64,000 bases of DNA, taken from contig NZ_JAHQRJ010000002.1 of the NCBI RefSeq assembly GCF_019052805.1, positions 124,001-188,000 of the forward strand, in the 5' to 3' direction. This document shows positions 1-10,012 of this stretch, in pieces; within the stretch, counting starts at the first letter, position 1; every line of letters begins with the position of its first letter. The notes below the pieces were generated by a model. It saw only the letters and a list, made by a program, of their open reading frames with translations, was not told where the DNA came from and searched no databases. A program made the translations under genes and the position numbers. Source of the DNA: Noviherbaspirillum sp. L7-7A (GTDB lineage: Bacteria; Pseudomonadota; Gammaproteobacteria; Burkholderiales; Burkholderiaceae_D).

Positions 1-949
1 TTAACAGGCCGGCGATGATCTCCCCGCTGGCGTAGTAGGACTTGGTGGAGGTGGACTTCTCGAACGCGGCCGGCATTTCCACCAGGGGAATGTTGTAGAC
101 GCCGGCCATCTGTTCCTTGGCTTCCTTGGCCGACACGCCCATGAACTTGCCGATGATCTTCGCGCTCTCGTCCGGCTTGGCCTTCATGTAGGCCATGCCG
201 TCGAGGTAGCCCTGCATCACCGCCATGATTTCCTTCGGACTGGACTTGATGGTCTTGTCGTCGAACACCAGCACGTCGGCGATCAGGCCGGGCGCGTCCT
301 TGGACGAGAACACGACCTTGAACTTTTTGCCGCCGCCTTGGCCCAGCACCTGCGACAGGCTGGGCTCATAGGTCACGCCGATCGGCATCTGGCCCGAAGC
401 CATGGCAGCCGGCACCGCTTCCGGCGTCATGTTGACCGGGGTGATGTCCTTCTCGCCCAGGCCCGCCGTCTTCATCGCATACGACAGCAGGAAGTCCGAT
501 GGCGACAGCGGGTTGTAGCCGATCTTCTTGCCCTTGAAGTCGGCGATTTTGGTGATGGACGCATCGGCCACGATGGCGTCGCCGCCGTTCGAATAGTCGA
601 TCGGCATCACCACCTTCTGCATCTGCCCCTTGGCCACCTGGCCGATCACCTGGTCATAGGTCAGCATCGCGCCCTGCAGGGAGCCGCTGGAGAGCGCTGG
701 CGGAATCAGGGCCGGGTCGGCAAAGGGCTGCAGCTTGACCTTAATGCCGTATTTCTTGAAGAGGTCGAGCGACTCGGCCACGTAGAACGGCCCATAGCCT
801 ATCCAGACCACGGTGCCAATATTGAGGACAGGCGTTGCGCCATGGGCGGACATGCCCATGGCCAGCGCGGCGGCGCCGGCGGCCAGGCTGCGCAGGAACA
901 GGCGCTTGGCGGGGGAGGCAGTGCGGGCGGTACAGTCTGCTGCGTTCAT
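1..949 (-). CDS. ABC transporter substrate-binding protein (NitT/TauT-like), 3' end cut by window
   Basis: The protein is probably a periplasmic binding protein of an ABC importer for a small organic solute of the nitrate/taurine/aliphatic-sulfonate type. It starts with a signal sequence: KRLFLRSLAAGAAALAMG is followed by a probable cleavage site at AHG/ATP. The mature part opens with the fold typical of the family (IGTVVWIGYGPFYVAESLDLFKKYGI written in pieces: IGYGPFYVAESLDLF), where the solute often contacts the start of the chain. The start at 949 is the first ATG after an upstream region without coding character. The frame is still open at base 1, so the C-terminus lies outside. No permease or ATPase gene is visible on this side, and the substrate cannot be told from sequence. 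Confidence 0.85.
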   Translation of the reverse strand, partial: MNAADCTARTASPAKRLFLRSLAAGAAALAMGMSAHGATPVLNIGTVVWIGYGPFYVAESLDLFKKYGIKVKLQPFADPALIPPALSSGSLQGAMLTYDQVIGQVAKGQMQKVVMPIDYSNGGDAIVADASITKIADFKGKKIGYNPLSPSDFLLSYAMKTAGLGEKDITPVNMTPEAVPAAMASGQMPIGVTYEPSLSQVLGQGGGKKFKVVFSSKDAPGLIADVLVFDDKTIKSSPKEIMAVMQGYLDGMAYMKAKPDESAKIIGKFMGVSAKEAKEQMAGVYNIPLVEMPAAFEKSTSTKSYYASGEIIAGLL

Positions 950-1684
950 GAAGGCTCCTGGTCTGGGGTAATGGGCGTGGGAGAACGCAATGCTCAAGTT
1001 CTCCCGGGCTTTTATCCCTCCGTGGAGCTTCGTCGGAACGAAGCCGGCCCACTCTCGGACCAGTCACCCGCGGCATCGCTGCCGCCGGCCGGAACCCTAG
1101 TGTGCCTCAGTCTGAACAAGGCGCCTGTCTTCAGGCGCCCGTTCTCCCTGCATGCGGTAGTAAGCAATAGGAATGCCAGGCCGGATGGTACGCAGCAGGC
1201 CTTGGAACGCACTCGCACAGTGCAAAAAGCTAATGCCCTGCCCCATGAATAGCAGGCGCCCGGGCTGTCGCGCACTTTACGGTGCACGATACAGGAACCG
1301 CGATGAGGCGAGCGGCATGCAGAGACCGGTCAGGCCAGATGCCGCAGTCGGCCTTGCGGCAAGGCCAAAATGCGCTTGCAGAGTTCCGCGGCGCCGAGCA
1401 TCGCCAGGTTCGTGGCGGCCCGACTCGGGAGGGTGTCGCTGACCGCGTGGAATGAGCGCCGCGGCATGTCTGTGCAAAACATGTTCAAGACCGCAGGCGC
1501 ATGCCGCCCATGGCGGAAAGGCGACGCTGCATTGCGATTGACATGGGTCGAGATGTTCAGCCCAAGCCTTCATAAGTGGGGAAGTCGTGTCGGAGGACGC
1601 CCCAGCCGGGCTGTAAACGCCATCAGGCCGGACAGCGCCGGCCTGATGGTTGATTTGAATCGATGGCGCCCGGTGCCGGCGCTG
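950..1684. other. Intergenic region, no convincing gene
   Basis: About 735 bases separate the solute-binding protein gene from the MFS gene, both on the minus strand. It holds the promoter region of the former and the hairpin below the latter. A short minus frame at 1330-1467 (45 codons, starting MPRRSFHAV) has plausible codon use but no ribosome binding site, so it may be a gene remnant. Longer plus-strand frames here lack recognisable content. Confidence 0.5.
1620..1649 (-). terminator. Hairpin downstream of the MFS gene
   Basis: A 12-bp perfect stem (CATCAGGCCGG and its complement, plus a closing C-G pair) encloses a 6-nt loop about 35 bases past the stop of the minus-strand transporter gene. 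The run of T after it on the minus strand is poor, so it may work as a weak terminator or as an mRNA 3'-end stabiliser. Confidence 0.5.
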
Positions 1685-3034
1685 CTAGTTCCTGATCTCC
1701 AGCGCGCGGTTCAGGCTCAACGCCGCCAGCGAGCCGACCGCGCCCGACAGCAGATAGAGGCTGACATAGGCCAGGCCGAAGTGGGCCGACAGGCCCAGCG
1801 CCACCAGCGGCGCGAAGCCGGCGCCGACCAGCCAGGCCAGGTCCGAGGTCAGGGCCGCGCCGGTGTAGCGGAAGCGGGCCGGGAAGTTGGCCGTTACCGC
1901 GCCGGCCGCCTGGCCATAGGACAGGCCCAGCAGTGCAAAGCCTAGCAGCACGAACACGTTCTGGCCAAACTCGCCGCCATTCATCAGGCTGGGCACCGAG
2001 GCGCTGAAGATGGCGATCAGCACTGCCAGGCTGCCCAGGGTGTTGCGGCGGCCGAAGCGGTCGGCGATTAGGCCGGAAAGGATCACGCACACCAGCGCAA
2101 TGGCCGCGCCGATGATCTGCACCACCAGGAAGTCGCCGACATCGCGCAGCGAGTACAGCTGGATCCAGGACAGCGGGAACACTGTGACCAGATGGAACAG
2201 CGCATAGCTGGCCAGCGCGGCCAGCGCGCCGATCAGGATGTTACGGCCCTGCGAGCCCACCATTTCAAACACGCCGGTTGGCTGCAGTTCGTTCTCGTCC
2301 AGCAGGTGCGCATATTCCGGCGTGGACACCAGGCGCAGGCGCGCAAACAGCGCTACCACGTTGATGGCGAAGGCGACATAGAAGGGATAGCGCCAGCCCC
2401 ATTCAAGGAAGTCCTTGTCGGCCAGCGAGTGCAGCAGGAAGGCGAACAGGCCGCCGGCGAGAATGAAGCCAACCGGCGCGCCCATCTGGCCCAGCATCGC
2501 ATACCAGCCGCGCTTGTTTTCCGGCGCATTCAGCGCCAGCAGCGACGGCAGGCCGTCCCAGGAGCCACCCAGCGCCAAGCCCTGGCCGATGCGCAGCACG
2601 CTTAGCAGGATCAGCGCGGCGCCGCCCAGGCGCGCGTAGGTCGGCAGGAAGGCAATGCCGGCGGTCGACAAGCCCAGCATGAACAGCGCCAGCGTCAGCT
2701 TGGCCTCGCGGCTGTAGCGGCGCTGGATTGCCATGAAGATCACGGTGCCGATCGGGCGCGCGATGAAGGCGAAGGAAAACAGGATGAAGGAATACAGCGT
2801 ACCCTGCAGCTTGTCGGCAAAGGGAAAGAACACCGACGGGAACACCAGCACCGAGGCGATGGCGTAAACGAAGAAGTCGAAGTACTCGGAGGCGCGGCCG
2901 ATCACCACGCCAATCGCGATTTCGCCAGGGGCGATGTGGCTGCCCCGGGTATTAATATTGCGGGCGTCGTCGCCAGCTGTAGAAGCGCGCGGACCGCCGG
3001 CGGCGGACCCGTCGTAAGTTGCCGTTTTTGCCAT
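1685..3034 (-). CDS. MFS transporter, metabolite:H+ symporter (MHS) type
   Basis: A 449-residue inner-membrane carrier with about 12 hydrophobic segments. The segment IAIGVVIGRASEYFDFFVY near residue 40 matches the first helix of MHS-family symporters, where a charged residue followed by DFF/YDFF is typical. The loop IADRFGRRNTLG in the second half is the MFS signature between helices. The family carries carboxylates, betaines and related compounds with protons; the actual substrate is unknown. The start at 3034 was preferred over longer frames because AAAGAG lies just upstream and the extra N-terminal residues look non-coding. It is a single gene transcribed away from cyoA. Confidence 0.85.
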   Translation of the reverse strand: MAKTATYDGSAAGGPRASTAGDDARNINTRGSHIAPGEIAIGVVIGRASEYFDFFVYAIASVLVFPSVFFPFADKLQGTLYSFILFSFAFIARPIGTVIFMAIQRRYSREAKLTLALFMLGLSTAGIAFLPTYARLGGAALILLSVLRIGQGLALGGSWDGLPSLLALNAPENKRGWYAMLGQMGAPVGFILAGGLFAFLLHSLADKDFLEWGWRYPFYVAFAINVVALFARLRLVSTPEYAHLLDENELQPTGVFEMVGSQGRNILIGALAALASYALFHLVTVFPLSWIQLYSLRDVGDFLVVQIIGAAIALVCVILSGLIADRFGRRNTLGSLAVLIAIFSASVPSLMNGGEFGQNVFVLLGFALLGLSYGQAAGAVTANFPARFRYTGAALTSDLAWLVGAGFAPLVALGLSAHFGLAYVSLYLLSGAVGSLAALSLNRALEIRN

Positions 3035-3190
3035 GAACGTGACTCTTTCAGAAATGCCTTTGGTGGCCAATACCCCGAGCCTAGCCTGTGTGCCGGGGTA
3101 GGAGCAAGGGGGGTGGGACAAAACGTCCAATCGGCAAGGACCGCGCGGCGAGCTACAGTAGCATGTCAGCCATCCTCCGTATTGCATCGC

Positions 3191-4273
3191 ATGATTCCAT
3201 CCAATCTCCGTCGCGGACTCGGCTTATTGTCACTCATATTGCTTGCAGGCTGCGATATGGTGGTGATGAACCCCTCCGGCGACATCGCCAAGCAGCAGGG
3301 CCAGCTCGTTGTCGCATCGACCCTGCTAATGCTGTTGATCATTGTCCCCGTCATCGTGTTGACGCTGCTGTTCGCGTGGCGTTATCGCAAGAGCAACACC
3401 AAGGCCCGCTATGAGCCCGACTGGGACCACTCCACCCAGCTGGAACTGGTGATCTGGGGCGCGCCGCTGCTGATTATCATCGCGCTGGGCCTTCTGACCT
3501 GGATCAGCACCCACTTGCTGGACCCGTTCCGGCCGCTGCAGCGCATCGACGAGAACCGGCCGCTGGCGGCCAACGTCAAGCCGCTAGAAGTGCAGGTCGT
3601 GGCACTGGACTGGAAATGGCTGTTCATCTATCCGGAGCAGGGGGTGGCAAGCGTCAATGAGCTGGTGACGCCAGTAGACGTGCCGATCAACTTCAAGATT
3701 AGCGCATCGACCGTGATGAACTCGTTCTACATTCCGGCGCTGGCTGGCCAGATCTATGCCATGCCCGGCATGGAGACCCAGCTGCACGCGGTGATGAACA
3801 AGCCTGGCGTGTATGACGGCTTCTCGGCCAACTACAGCGGTGCCGGCTTCTCCCACATGCGCTTCAAGTATCACGGCGTGAGCGAAGCCGACTTCAAGGC
3901 CTGGGTGCAGAAGACCAAGGCAGCCGGCGGCGAACTGAGCCGCGACGGCTACCTGTCGCTGGAGCAGCCGAGTGAACGGGAGCCGGTGCGTCGCTATGGC
4001 GCAGTTGCGCCCGGCCTGTTCAAGGCCATCGTTAACCGCTGCGTCGACGCCAAGGCCGTCTGCATGGACGAGATGATGGCCGCCGACATGCAGCGCGCCA
4101 AGAGCAGCGTGGTACGCAAGGAAGAGCATACGCCGGGCGTGGCTGTCCCGGCCGGCGGCATCACTGGCAACGAGAACTCGACCGTGCCGTCGTCCAGTGC
4201 CGGTCCCGCTACCGCGCCTTCGCCTTCACATTCAATGGATTCCAAGAAAAGTCACCATGACCGAGCACACTGA
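3191..4273 (+). CDS. cyoA: Cytochrome bo3-type quinol oxidase subunit II
   Basis: Subunit II of a heme-copper quinol oxidase (360 residues). The lipobox LLAGC places the lipidated cysteine at residue 21, two transmembrane helices follow, and then a periplasmic cupredoxin-fold domain. The Cys/His/Met ligands of a CuA centre are absent around [16 protein letters not shown], as expected for an enzyme that takes electrons from quinol rather than cytochrome c. The C-terminal extension rich in Ser/Pro/Lys after about residue 310 is longer than the core needs. The ATG at 3191 was chosen because it begins directly with the lipoprotein signal; no clear Shine-Dalgarno is seen. It is the first gene of the cyo run, and cyoB begins inside its last 17 bases. 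Confidence 0.93.
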   Translation: MIPSNLRRGLGLLSLILLAGCDMVVMNPSGDIAKQQGQLVVASTLLMLLIIVPVIVLTLLFAWRYRKSNTKARYEPDWDHSTQLELVIWGAPLLIIIALGLLTWISTHLLDPFRPLQRIDENRPLAANVKPLEVQVVALDWKWLFIYPEQGVASVNELVTPVDVPINFKISASTVMNSFYIPALAGQIYAMPGMETQLHAVMNKPGVYDGFSANYSGAGFSHMRFKYHGVSEADFKAWVQKTKAAGGELSRDGYLSLEQPSEREPVRRYGAVAPGLFKAIVNRCVDAKAVCMDEMMAADMQRAKSSVVRKEEHTPGVAVPAGGITGNENSTVPSSSAGPATAPSPSHSMDSKKSHHDRAH

Positions 4274-6260
4274 TCTGACCAAGCTCATCTTCGGCCGGCT
4301 AAGCTGGGAAGCGATCCCGTATCACGAGCCCATCCTGCTGGTTACCTTCGCCGCCGTCGTCCTGGGTGGCGCGGCGATCCTCGCCCTCGTCACCAAGTAC
4401 CGCCTGTGGGGCCCGCTGTGGCGCGACTGGATCACCAGCATCGACCACAAGAAAATCGGCGTGATGTACGTCATCCTCGGCCTGGTGATGCTGCTGCGCG
4501 GCTTTGCCGACGCGCTGATGATGCGTGCCCAGCAGGCAATGTCCTTCGGCGACAATGCCGGCTTCCTGCCGCCGCATCACTATGACCAGATCTTCACCGC
4601 CCACGGCGTGATCATGATCTTCTTCGTCGCCATGCCTCTGGTGACGGGCTTCATGAACTACCTGGTGCCGCTGCAGATCGGTGCGCGTGACGTTGCCTTC
4701 CCGTTCCTGAACAACTTCAGCTTCTGGATGACGGCCGTCGGCGCCGGCCTCACCATGGCCTCGCTGTTCGTCGGCGAATTTGCCAGGACCGGCTGGCTGG
4801 CCTATCCGCCGCTGTCGGGCATCCTGGCCAGTCCCGATGTCGGGGTGGATTACTACATCTGGTCATTGCAGCTGGCCGGCGTCGGCACGCTGTTGTCCGG
4901 CGTGAACCTGATCGCCACCATTGTCAAAATGCGCGCTCCCGGCATGACCATGATGAAGATGCCGGTCTTCACCTGGACCTCGTTGTGCACCAACGTGCTG
5001 ATCGTGGCCGCCTTCCCGGTACTGACCGCGGTGCTGGCCATGCTGTCGCTGGACCGCATGGTGGGCACCAACTTCTTCACCAATGACCTCGGCGGCAACT
5101 CGATGATGTACGTGAATCTGATCTGGATCTGGGGCCACCCAGAGGTGTACATCCTGATCCTGCCGCTGTTCGGCGTGTTCTCCGAAGTCGTGTCGACCTT
5201 CTCCGGCAAGCGCCTGTTCGGCTACACCTCAATGGTGTATGCAACGGTCGTTATCACGATCCTGTCCTACCTGGTGTGGCTGCATCACTTCTTCACTATG
5301 GGCTCGGGCGCGAGCGTGAACTCTTTCTTCGGCATCACTACGATGATCATCTCGATCCCGACCGGCGCCAAGATCTTCAACTGGCTCTTCACGATGTACC
5401 GCGGCCGTATCCGCTTTGAACTGCCGATGATGTGGACCGTGGCCTTCATGGTGACCTTCGTCATCGGCGGCATGACCGGCGTGCTGCTGGCGGTGCCGCC
5501 GGCCGACTTCGTGCTCCACAACAGCCTGTTCCTAATCGCGCACTTCCATAATGTGATCATCGGCGGCGTGCTGTTCGGCCTGTTTGCCGGCATCAACTTC
5601 TGGTTCCCGAAAGTGTTCGGCTACAAGCTCGATACCCTCTGGGGCAAGGTATCGTTCTGGTGCTGGGTGATCGGCTTCTACATGGCCTTCATGCCGGGCT
5701 ATGTGCTGGGCCTGATGGGCGTGACCCGCCGCATGAGCCACTTCGAGGACACGACCATGCAGCCGCTGTTCGTGACCTCCTTCCTGGGCACTGCGCTGAT
5801 CGCCTGCGGCATTGGCGCCATGCTGGTGCAGTTCTACGTCAGCTTCCGCCGCCGCGAGTCGCTGCGCGATCTGACCGGCGACCCGTGGAACGGCCGCACC
5901 CTGGAATGGTCTACCTCGTCGCCGCCGCCGGACTACAACTTCGCGTTCACCCCGGTGGTGTATGACAACGACACCTGGGCCGACATGAAGAAGCGCAACT
6001 ACAGCCGTCCGCTGAAGGGTTTCCAGCCGATCCACATGCCCAGCAATACCGCGGCCGGCTTCATCATCGCCATGCTGTCCGGCGTAGTGGGCTTCGCCCT
6101 CATTTGGCAGATGTGGCTAGTGGCCGGCCTGGGCTTTGTCGCAATGATGGCAGCCATCATTATCCATACGTTCAACTACAAGCGCGACTTCTACATCCCT
6201 GCCGAGCAGGTGGTCCGTACCGAAGAGGCGCGCACACGTTTGCTGGAAAGCCATGTCTGA
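4257..6260 (+). CDS. cyoB: Cytochrome bo3-type quinol oxidase subunit I
   Basis: The catalytic subunit (667 residues), with the low-spin heme and the heme-CuB centre that reduces O2 to water and pumps protons. Visible ligand motifs are AHGVIMIFF (low-spin heme His), WGHPEVYIL (CuB His with the proton-channel Glu and the covalently linked Tyr), WLHHFFTMG (two CuB histidines) and [12 protein letters not shown] (the two heme histidines). The length and the extra terminal helices fit CyoB rather than CoxA. The start at 4257 ([10 protein letters not shown]) matches the family's N-terminus; it overlaps the cyoA 3' end by 17 bases, which suggests translational coupling. The stop overlaps the cyoC start by 8 bases. 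Confidence 0.97.
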   Translation: MTEHTDLTKLIFGRLSWEAIPYHEPILLVTFAAVVLGGAAILALVTKYRLWGPLWRDWITSIDHKKIGVMYVILGLVMLLRGFADALMMRAQQAMSFGDNAGFLPPHHYDQIFTAHGVIMIFFVAMPLVTGFMNYLVPLQIGARDVAFPFLNNFSFWMTAVGAGLTMASLFVGEFARTGWLAYPPLSGILASPDVGVDYYIWSLQLAGVGTLLSGVNLIATIVKMRAPGMTMMKMPVFTWTSLCTNVLIVAAFPVLTAVLAMLSLDRMVGTNFFTNDLGGNSMMYVNLIWIWGHPEVYILILPLFGVFSEVVSTFSGKRLFGYTSMVYATVVITILSYLVWLHHFFTMGSGASVNSFFGITTMIISIPTGAKIFNWLFTMYRGRIRFELPMMWTVAFMVTFVIGGMTGVLLAVPPADFVLHNSLFLIAHFHNVIIGGVLFGLFAGINFWFPKVFGYKLDTLWGKVSFWCWVIGFYMAFMPGYVLGLMGVTRRMSHFEDTTMQPLFVTSFLGTALIACGIGAMLVQFYVSFRRRESLRDLTGDPWNGRTLEWSTSSPPPDYNFAFTPVVYDNDTWADMKKRNYSRPLKGFQPIHMPSNTAAGFIIAMLSGVVGFALIWQMWLVAGLGFVAMMAAIIIHTFNYKRDFYIPAEQVVRTEEARTRLLESHV

Positions 6261-6897
6261 TATCACCATGAACCACAACGCGGCCGTGCTTGACGCGCGC
6301 GCCGACGGCGAAGTGCAGTTCCATGTCACCGAGCATCATCCGGAAAACGGCACTCTGCTGGGCTTCTGGCTCTACCTGATGAGCGACTGCCTGGTGTTTG
6401 CCTGCCTGTTTGCTGCCTATGCGGTGCTGGGCCGCAGCTATGCCGGCGGCCCGACCGGCGCCGAGCTGTTCGACCTGCCGCTGGTGGCGATGAACACCGC
6501 GCTGCTGCTACTGTCGTCCATCACCTATGGCTTCGCCATGCTGGAGTCGCAGAAGAAGCGGCTCAAGTCCACCCTGGTCTGGCTGGGCATTACCGGCCTG
6601 CTGGGCGCGGGCTTTTTGGGCCTGGAACTGTACGAGTTCTCGCACCTGATCCATGAAGGCGCTGGCCCGCAGCGCAGCGCCTTCCTGTCGGCCTTCTTCA
6701 CGCTGGTCGGCACCCACGGCCTGCACGTGACCTTCGGCATTATCTGGCTGGTCACGCTGATGTTCCAGCTTGGACGCCACGGCCTGATCCCGGAAAACAG
6801 CCGTCGCCTGATGTGCCTGTCGATGTTCTGGCACTTCCTGGACGTGATCTGGATCGGCGTCTTCACCTTTGTCTACCTGATGGGAGTACTGCCATGA
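6253..6897 (+). CDS. cyoC: Cytochrome bo3-type quinol oxidase subunit III
   Basis: A 214-residue integral membrane subunit with five predicted helices, as in CyoC. The segment around [19 protein letters not shown] and the later [13 protein letters not shown] match the conserved subunit III helices that pack against subunit I. It carries no cofactor and is thought to stabilise the complex and proton uptake. It overlaps cyoB by 8 bases and cyoD by 4 (ATGA), so the four cyo genes form one translationally coupled operon. Confidence 0.95.
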   Translation: MSDITMNHNAAVLDARADGEVQFHVTEHHPENGTLLGFWLYLMSDCLVFACLFAAYAVLGRSYAGGPTGAELFDLPLVAMNTALLLLSSITYGFAMLESQKKRLKSTLVWLGITGLLGAGFLGLELYEFSHLIHEGAGPQRSAFLSAFFTLVGTHGLHVTFGIIWLVTLMFQLGRHGLIPENSRRLMCLSMFWHFLDVIWIGVFTFVYLMGVLP

Positions 6898-7322
6898 GCG
6901 CGCATCCGCATCACGCGGCGCACGGCGCCGGCCATGATCATCACGATCACCATGGCCACCACGGTCATGAAGACCATGCCGACCACGGCAGCCTAAAGAC
7001 CTACGCAATAGGCTTCGTGCTGTCCGTGATACTGACGGCCATTCCGTTCTGGCTAGTGATGAACAAGACCTTCGACAAGTCCAGCACCACCGCGCTGGTG
7101 ATCCTGGCCTTTGCCGCGGTGCAGATCGTGGTGCACATGGTGTACTTCCTGCACATGAATACCCGTGCCGAAGGCGGCTGGTCCTTGCTGGCCCTGGTCT
7201 TCACGCTGGTACTGGTGGTGATCACGCTGTCCGGCTCGATCTGGGTCATGTATCACTTAAACACCAACATGATGCCCGGCATGGCGCCCGGCGGCTCGCA
7301 TCAAATGCACCAGATGCCATGA
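6894..7322 (+). CDS. cyoD: Cytochrome bo3-type quinol oxidase subunit IV with His-rich N-terminus
   Basis: A small subunit of 142 residues with three predicted helices (starting at [18 protein letters not shown]). The segment [15 protein letters not shown] is the conserved CyoD core. The first 33 residues are unusual: 14 are histidine, in clusters such as [16 protein letters not shown]. coli CyoD, about 109 residues long, lacks this stretch. It may bind copper or other metal near the assembling CuB site; that is inference. The Met-rich tail ([10 protein letters not shown]) adds to the metal-binding look. It overlaps cyoC and SURF1 by 4 bases each. Confidence 0.93.
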   Translation: MSAHPHHAAHGAGHDHHDHHGHHGHEDHADHGSLKTYAIGFVLSVILTAIPFWLVMNKTFDKSSTTALVILAFAAVQIVVHMVYFLHMNTRAEGGWSLLALVFTLVLVVITLSGSIWVMYHLNTNMMPGMAPGGSHQMHQMP

Positions 7323-8116
7323 CAGGCGACACGGCGCAGCATCCGCGCAACGAGAGGAAAAGGCTGGCACTGGCGATCTTCGCAGTGCTGGCCTTTATTG
7401 CTTTTGCGGCGCTCGGCACCTGGCAGGTATATCGGCTGCAATGGAAGCTGGCATTGATCGAGCGTGTCGAGCAGCGCGTGCATGCGGCACCGGTGCCCGC
7501 GCCCGGCCCGGAGCGCTGGGCCCAGCTGAGCGCCGCCTCCGACGAGTACCGGCCTGTCCGGCTTGCCGGCACCTACCGGTATGACAGAACGGTGAAGGTG
7601 CAGGCGGTGACAGACCTGGGCGGCGGCTACTGGCTGATGACGCCGCTGGCCACTACGCAGGTCGGCATCGTGCTCGTCAATCGCGGCTTCATTCCGACCG
7701 GGAAGATCGACGCTGCCGCGGCCGGGCAAGGCGGCGGCAACGTCGAGGTCACCGGCCTGCTGCGCATGAGCCAGCCGGACGGCGCCTTCCTGCGCAGGAA
7801 CGACCCTGCCGCCGGGCGCTGGTATTCCCGCGATGTCGAGGCCATCGCCGCGGCCCAGAGCTTGGGCAGCGTCGCGCCCTATTTCGTCGACGCCGATGCC
7901 GCCAGCGCCGAGCGCGATGGGCGCCAGGCGCCTGGAAACGGGCCAGCGCCGGTGGGCGGCCTGACCGTGGTTTCCTTTCATAACAACCACCTGGTTTATG
8001 CTCTCACCTGGTATGCGCTGGCGCTGATGGTGGCGGGCGCGTTTTACTGGGTGGGGCGCCATGAGGGCCGGCGCGCCGGCCCCGACCGGGAAGATGCCGA
8101 TGGCAGGAACTACTGA
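7319..8116 (+). CDS. SURF1-family oxidase assembly protein
   Basis: A 265-residue membrane protein with one helix near each end (LALAIFAVLAFIAFAALG and LTWYALALMVAGAFYWVG) and a periplasmic domain between, which is the SURF1 layout. Family members bind heme and help insert it into subunit I of heme-copper oxidases. Conserved features are GTWQVYRLQWK after the first helix, YRPVRLAGTY, and LVNRGFIP in the middle. Its position directly after cyoD, with a 4-base overlap, points to a dedicated role for this quinol oxidase. The heme O synthase gene cyoE, often the fifth gene of such operons, is not in the window. Confidence 0.9.
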   Translation: MTGDTAQHPRNERKRLALAIFAVLAFIAFAALGTWQVYRLQWKLALIERVEQRVHAAPVPAPGPERWAQLSAASDEYRPVRLAGTYRYDRTVKVQAVTDLGGGYWLMTPLATTQVGIVLVNRGFIPTGKIDAAAAGQGGGNVEVTGLLRMSQPDGAFLRRNDPAAGRWYSRDVEAIAAAQSLGSVAPYFVDADAASAERDGRQAPGNGPAPVGGLTVVSFHNNHLVYALTWYALALMVAGAFYWVGRHEGRRAGPDREDADGRNY

Positions 8117-9446
8117 AGCAGTTAATGACAAGCCGGAACTGAAGCGGGCCAGCGCGGCGGCCGGGGTGGAGCACGTCGCCAGCCGGCTCAACATGGTGCA
8201 GCTGATCCAGCTGCGCTGGTTCGCCGTGATCGGGCAGGTCACCACGATTGCGATTGTCAGCATTGTGCTGCGCATTCCGCTGCCGCTGCCGCAGATGCTG
8301 ATGGTGTTGGCCTGCCTGATCGCCTTTAACCTGGGCAGCCAACTGCGCTGGCATGAAGGCCGCCCGGTCAGCAACCGCGAATTGTTCCTGGCGCTGCTGG
8401 TGGACGTGGGCAGCCTGACGGCTCAGCTCTACTTCAGCGGCGGCGCCGCCAATCCCTTTGCCTTCCTGTACCTGCTGCAGGTGATTCTGAGCGCGGTGCT
8501 GCTGGAAGCCTGGACCACATGGCTGATCGTGATCATCACCAGCGCCTGCCTGGCGGGCCTGTCGCTATGGTCGGTGCCGTTGACGCTGCCGCCGGAGCAC
8601 AATAGCGGCTTCTTCAGCCTGTATGTGCAGGGCATGGTGATCTGTTTCATACTCAATGCCTCGCTGCTGGTGGCCTGCATCACCCGCATCACCGACAACC
8701 TGCGGCGCGGCGCGGCGCAACTGGCGGACCTGCGGCAGCGGGCCGCCGAGGAAAAGCACATCGTGCGCATGGGCCTCTTGGCATCGGGCGCGGCGCATGA
8801 GCTGGGCACGCCGCTGGCAACGCTCTCGGTGATCCTCGGCGACTGGCGGCACATGCGCGAATTCAAGAACAATCCCGACCTGATGGAGGAAATCACCGAG
8901 ATGGAAACCCAGCTGCAGCGCTGCAAGGCCATCGTCAGCGGCATCCTGCTGTCCTCGGGCGAAACCCGCGGGGAATCTTCGGCGCGCACCACGATCAAAA
9001 CCTTCCTGGACCGGCTCGCCACGGAATGGCGGGAAAGCCGGCCGGTAGTCTCCTTCCTCTATGAAAACCGGCTGGCGCAGGACCTGCCGGTGGTGTTCGA
9101 TTCCACCCTGAAGCAGATGGTGTTCAACATCCTCGACAATGCGCTGGAAGCCTCGCCGTCCTGGCTGTCCTTGGTGGCCGAGCGGGAAGCCGATGGGCTG
9201 GTGCTGACGGTGTGCGACAGCGGTCCAGGCTTTGCGCCCGGCATGCTGGAACAGGTGGGCACGCCCTACCAGTCCACCAAGGGCAAGCCGGGCCGCGGCC
9301 TCGGGCTGTTCCTGGTGGTGAACGTGGCCCGCACCTTGGGCGGCAGCGTGGTCGCCAGCAACCGGCCCGAAGGTGGCGCGCAGGTGCGGGTGACGCTGCC
9401 GCTGGCGGCCATCACGCTGGCGGAGGAGAGCGACGATGCAGCCTGA
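8100..9446 (+). CDS. regB: RegB/PrrB/ActS-type redox sensor histidine kinase
   Basis: A membrane histidine kinase of about 448 residues. The N-terminal half has some six hydrophobic segments and contains GGAANPF, the heptapeptide GGxxNPF that binds quinone in RegB. The H-box is ASGAAHELGTPLATLSV, nearly identical to the RegB type. A cysteine in METQLQRCKAIV sits where the redox-active Cys of RegB lies in the dimer helix. The ATP domain shows NILDNALEAS (N box) and RGLGLFLV (G2 box). The start at 8100 is preferred over 8061 and 8094 because GGGAAG lies about 6 bases upstream; it overlaps SURF1 by 17 bases. It probably reads the quinone/redox state and phosphorylates the next gene's product. 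Confidence 0.88.
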   Translation: MAGTTEAVNDKPELKRASAAAGVEHVASRLNMVQLIQLRWFAVIGQVTTIAIVSIVLRIPLPLPQMLMVLACLIAFNLGSQLRWHEGRPVSNRELFLALLVDVGSLTAQLYFSGGAANPFAFLYLLQVILSAVLLEAWTTWLIVIITSACLAGLSLWSVPLTLPPEHNSGFFSLYVQGMVICFILNASLLVACITRITDNLRRGAAQLADLRQRAAEEKHIVRMGLLASGAAHELGTPLATLSVILGDWRHMREFKNNPDLMEEITEMETQLQRCKAIVSGILLSSGETRGESSARTTIKTFLDRLATEWRESRPVVSFLYENRLAQDLPVVFDSTLKQMVFNILDNALEASPSWLSLVAEREADGLVLTVCDSGPGFAPGMLEQVGTPYQSTKGKPGRGLGLFLVVNVARTLGGSVVASNRPEGGAQVRVTLPLAAITLAEESDDAA

Positions 9447-9972
9447 ACGACTGCTGCTAATCATCGAGGACGATGCCGCCTTTGCCCGCACCCTAGGCAA
9501 GTCCTTCGAGCGGCGCGGCTACCGGGTGCTGATGGCCACCAGCCTAGACGAAGCCGCGGCGCTGCTCAAGCAGCACAACCCCGGCTACGCGGTGGTCGAC
9601 CTGAAGCTCAACGGGAATACCTCGGGCCTGACCTGCGTGCAGATGCTGCACAAGCATGACCCGGCAATGCTGATCGTGGTGCTGACCGGCTATGCCAGCA
9701 TCAACACCGCGGTGGAAGCGATCAAGCTGGGCGCGGTGCAATACCTCGCCAAGCCGGCCAACACCGACGACATCGAGGCCGCATTTGGCCATGTCGCGGG
9801 CAGCGAGCCGGTGGAACTGACCAACCGCGCCACGTCGATCAAAACCCTGGAATGGGAACGCATTCATGAAGTGCTGGTGCAGACCGATTTCAATATCTCG
9901 GAGACGGCGCGAAGGCTGGGCATGCATCGCCGCACTCTGGCTCGCAAGCTGGAAAAGCAGCGCATCAAGTAG
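9436..9972 (+). CDS. regA: RegA/PrrA/ActR-type response regulator
   Basis: A 178-residue two-domain regulator. The receiver domain carries the acidic pair in IIEDDAAF, the phosphorylation Asp in AVVDLKLNGN, the Thr in VVLTGYASI and the Lys in YLAKPAN. The C-terminal Fis-like helix-turn-helix ends in GMHRRTLARKLEK, as in RegA proteins. It overlaps the kinase gene by 11 bases, so the two are certainly co-expressed. RegA homologues activate or repress respiratory, CO2- and N2-fixation genes according to oxygen/redox state; control of the cyo operon itself is the obvious hypothesis. Confidence 0.9.
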   Translation: MQPERLLLIIEDDAAFARTLGKSFERRGYRVLMATSLDEAAALLKQHNPGYAVVDLKLNGNTSGLTCVQMLHKHDPAMLIVVLTGYASINTAVEAIKLGAVQYLAKPANTDDIEAAFGHVAGSEPVELTNRATSIKTLEWERIHEVLVQTDFNISETARRLGMHRRTLARKLEKQRIK

Positions 9973-10012
9973 CGCGGGCCGCCGCTTTCATGGATGGCGT
10001 CCGGCGGGCGCT

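Noticed and set aside
1330..1467. 45-codon minus ORF in the first intergenic region
   Set aside because: Codon use is plausible but there is no ribosome site and no similarity; mentioned only in the gap entry.
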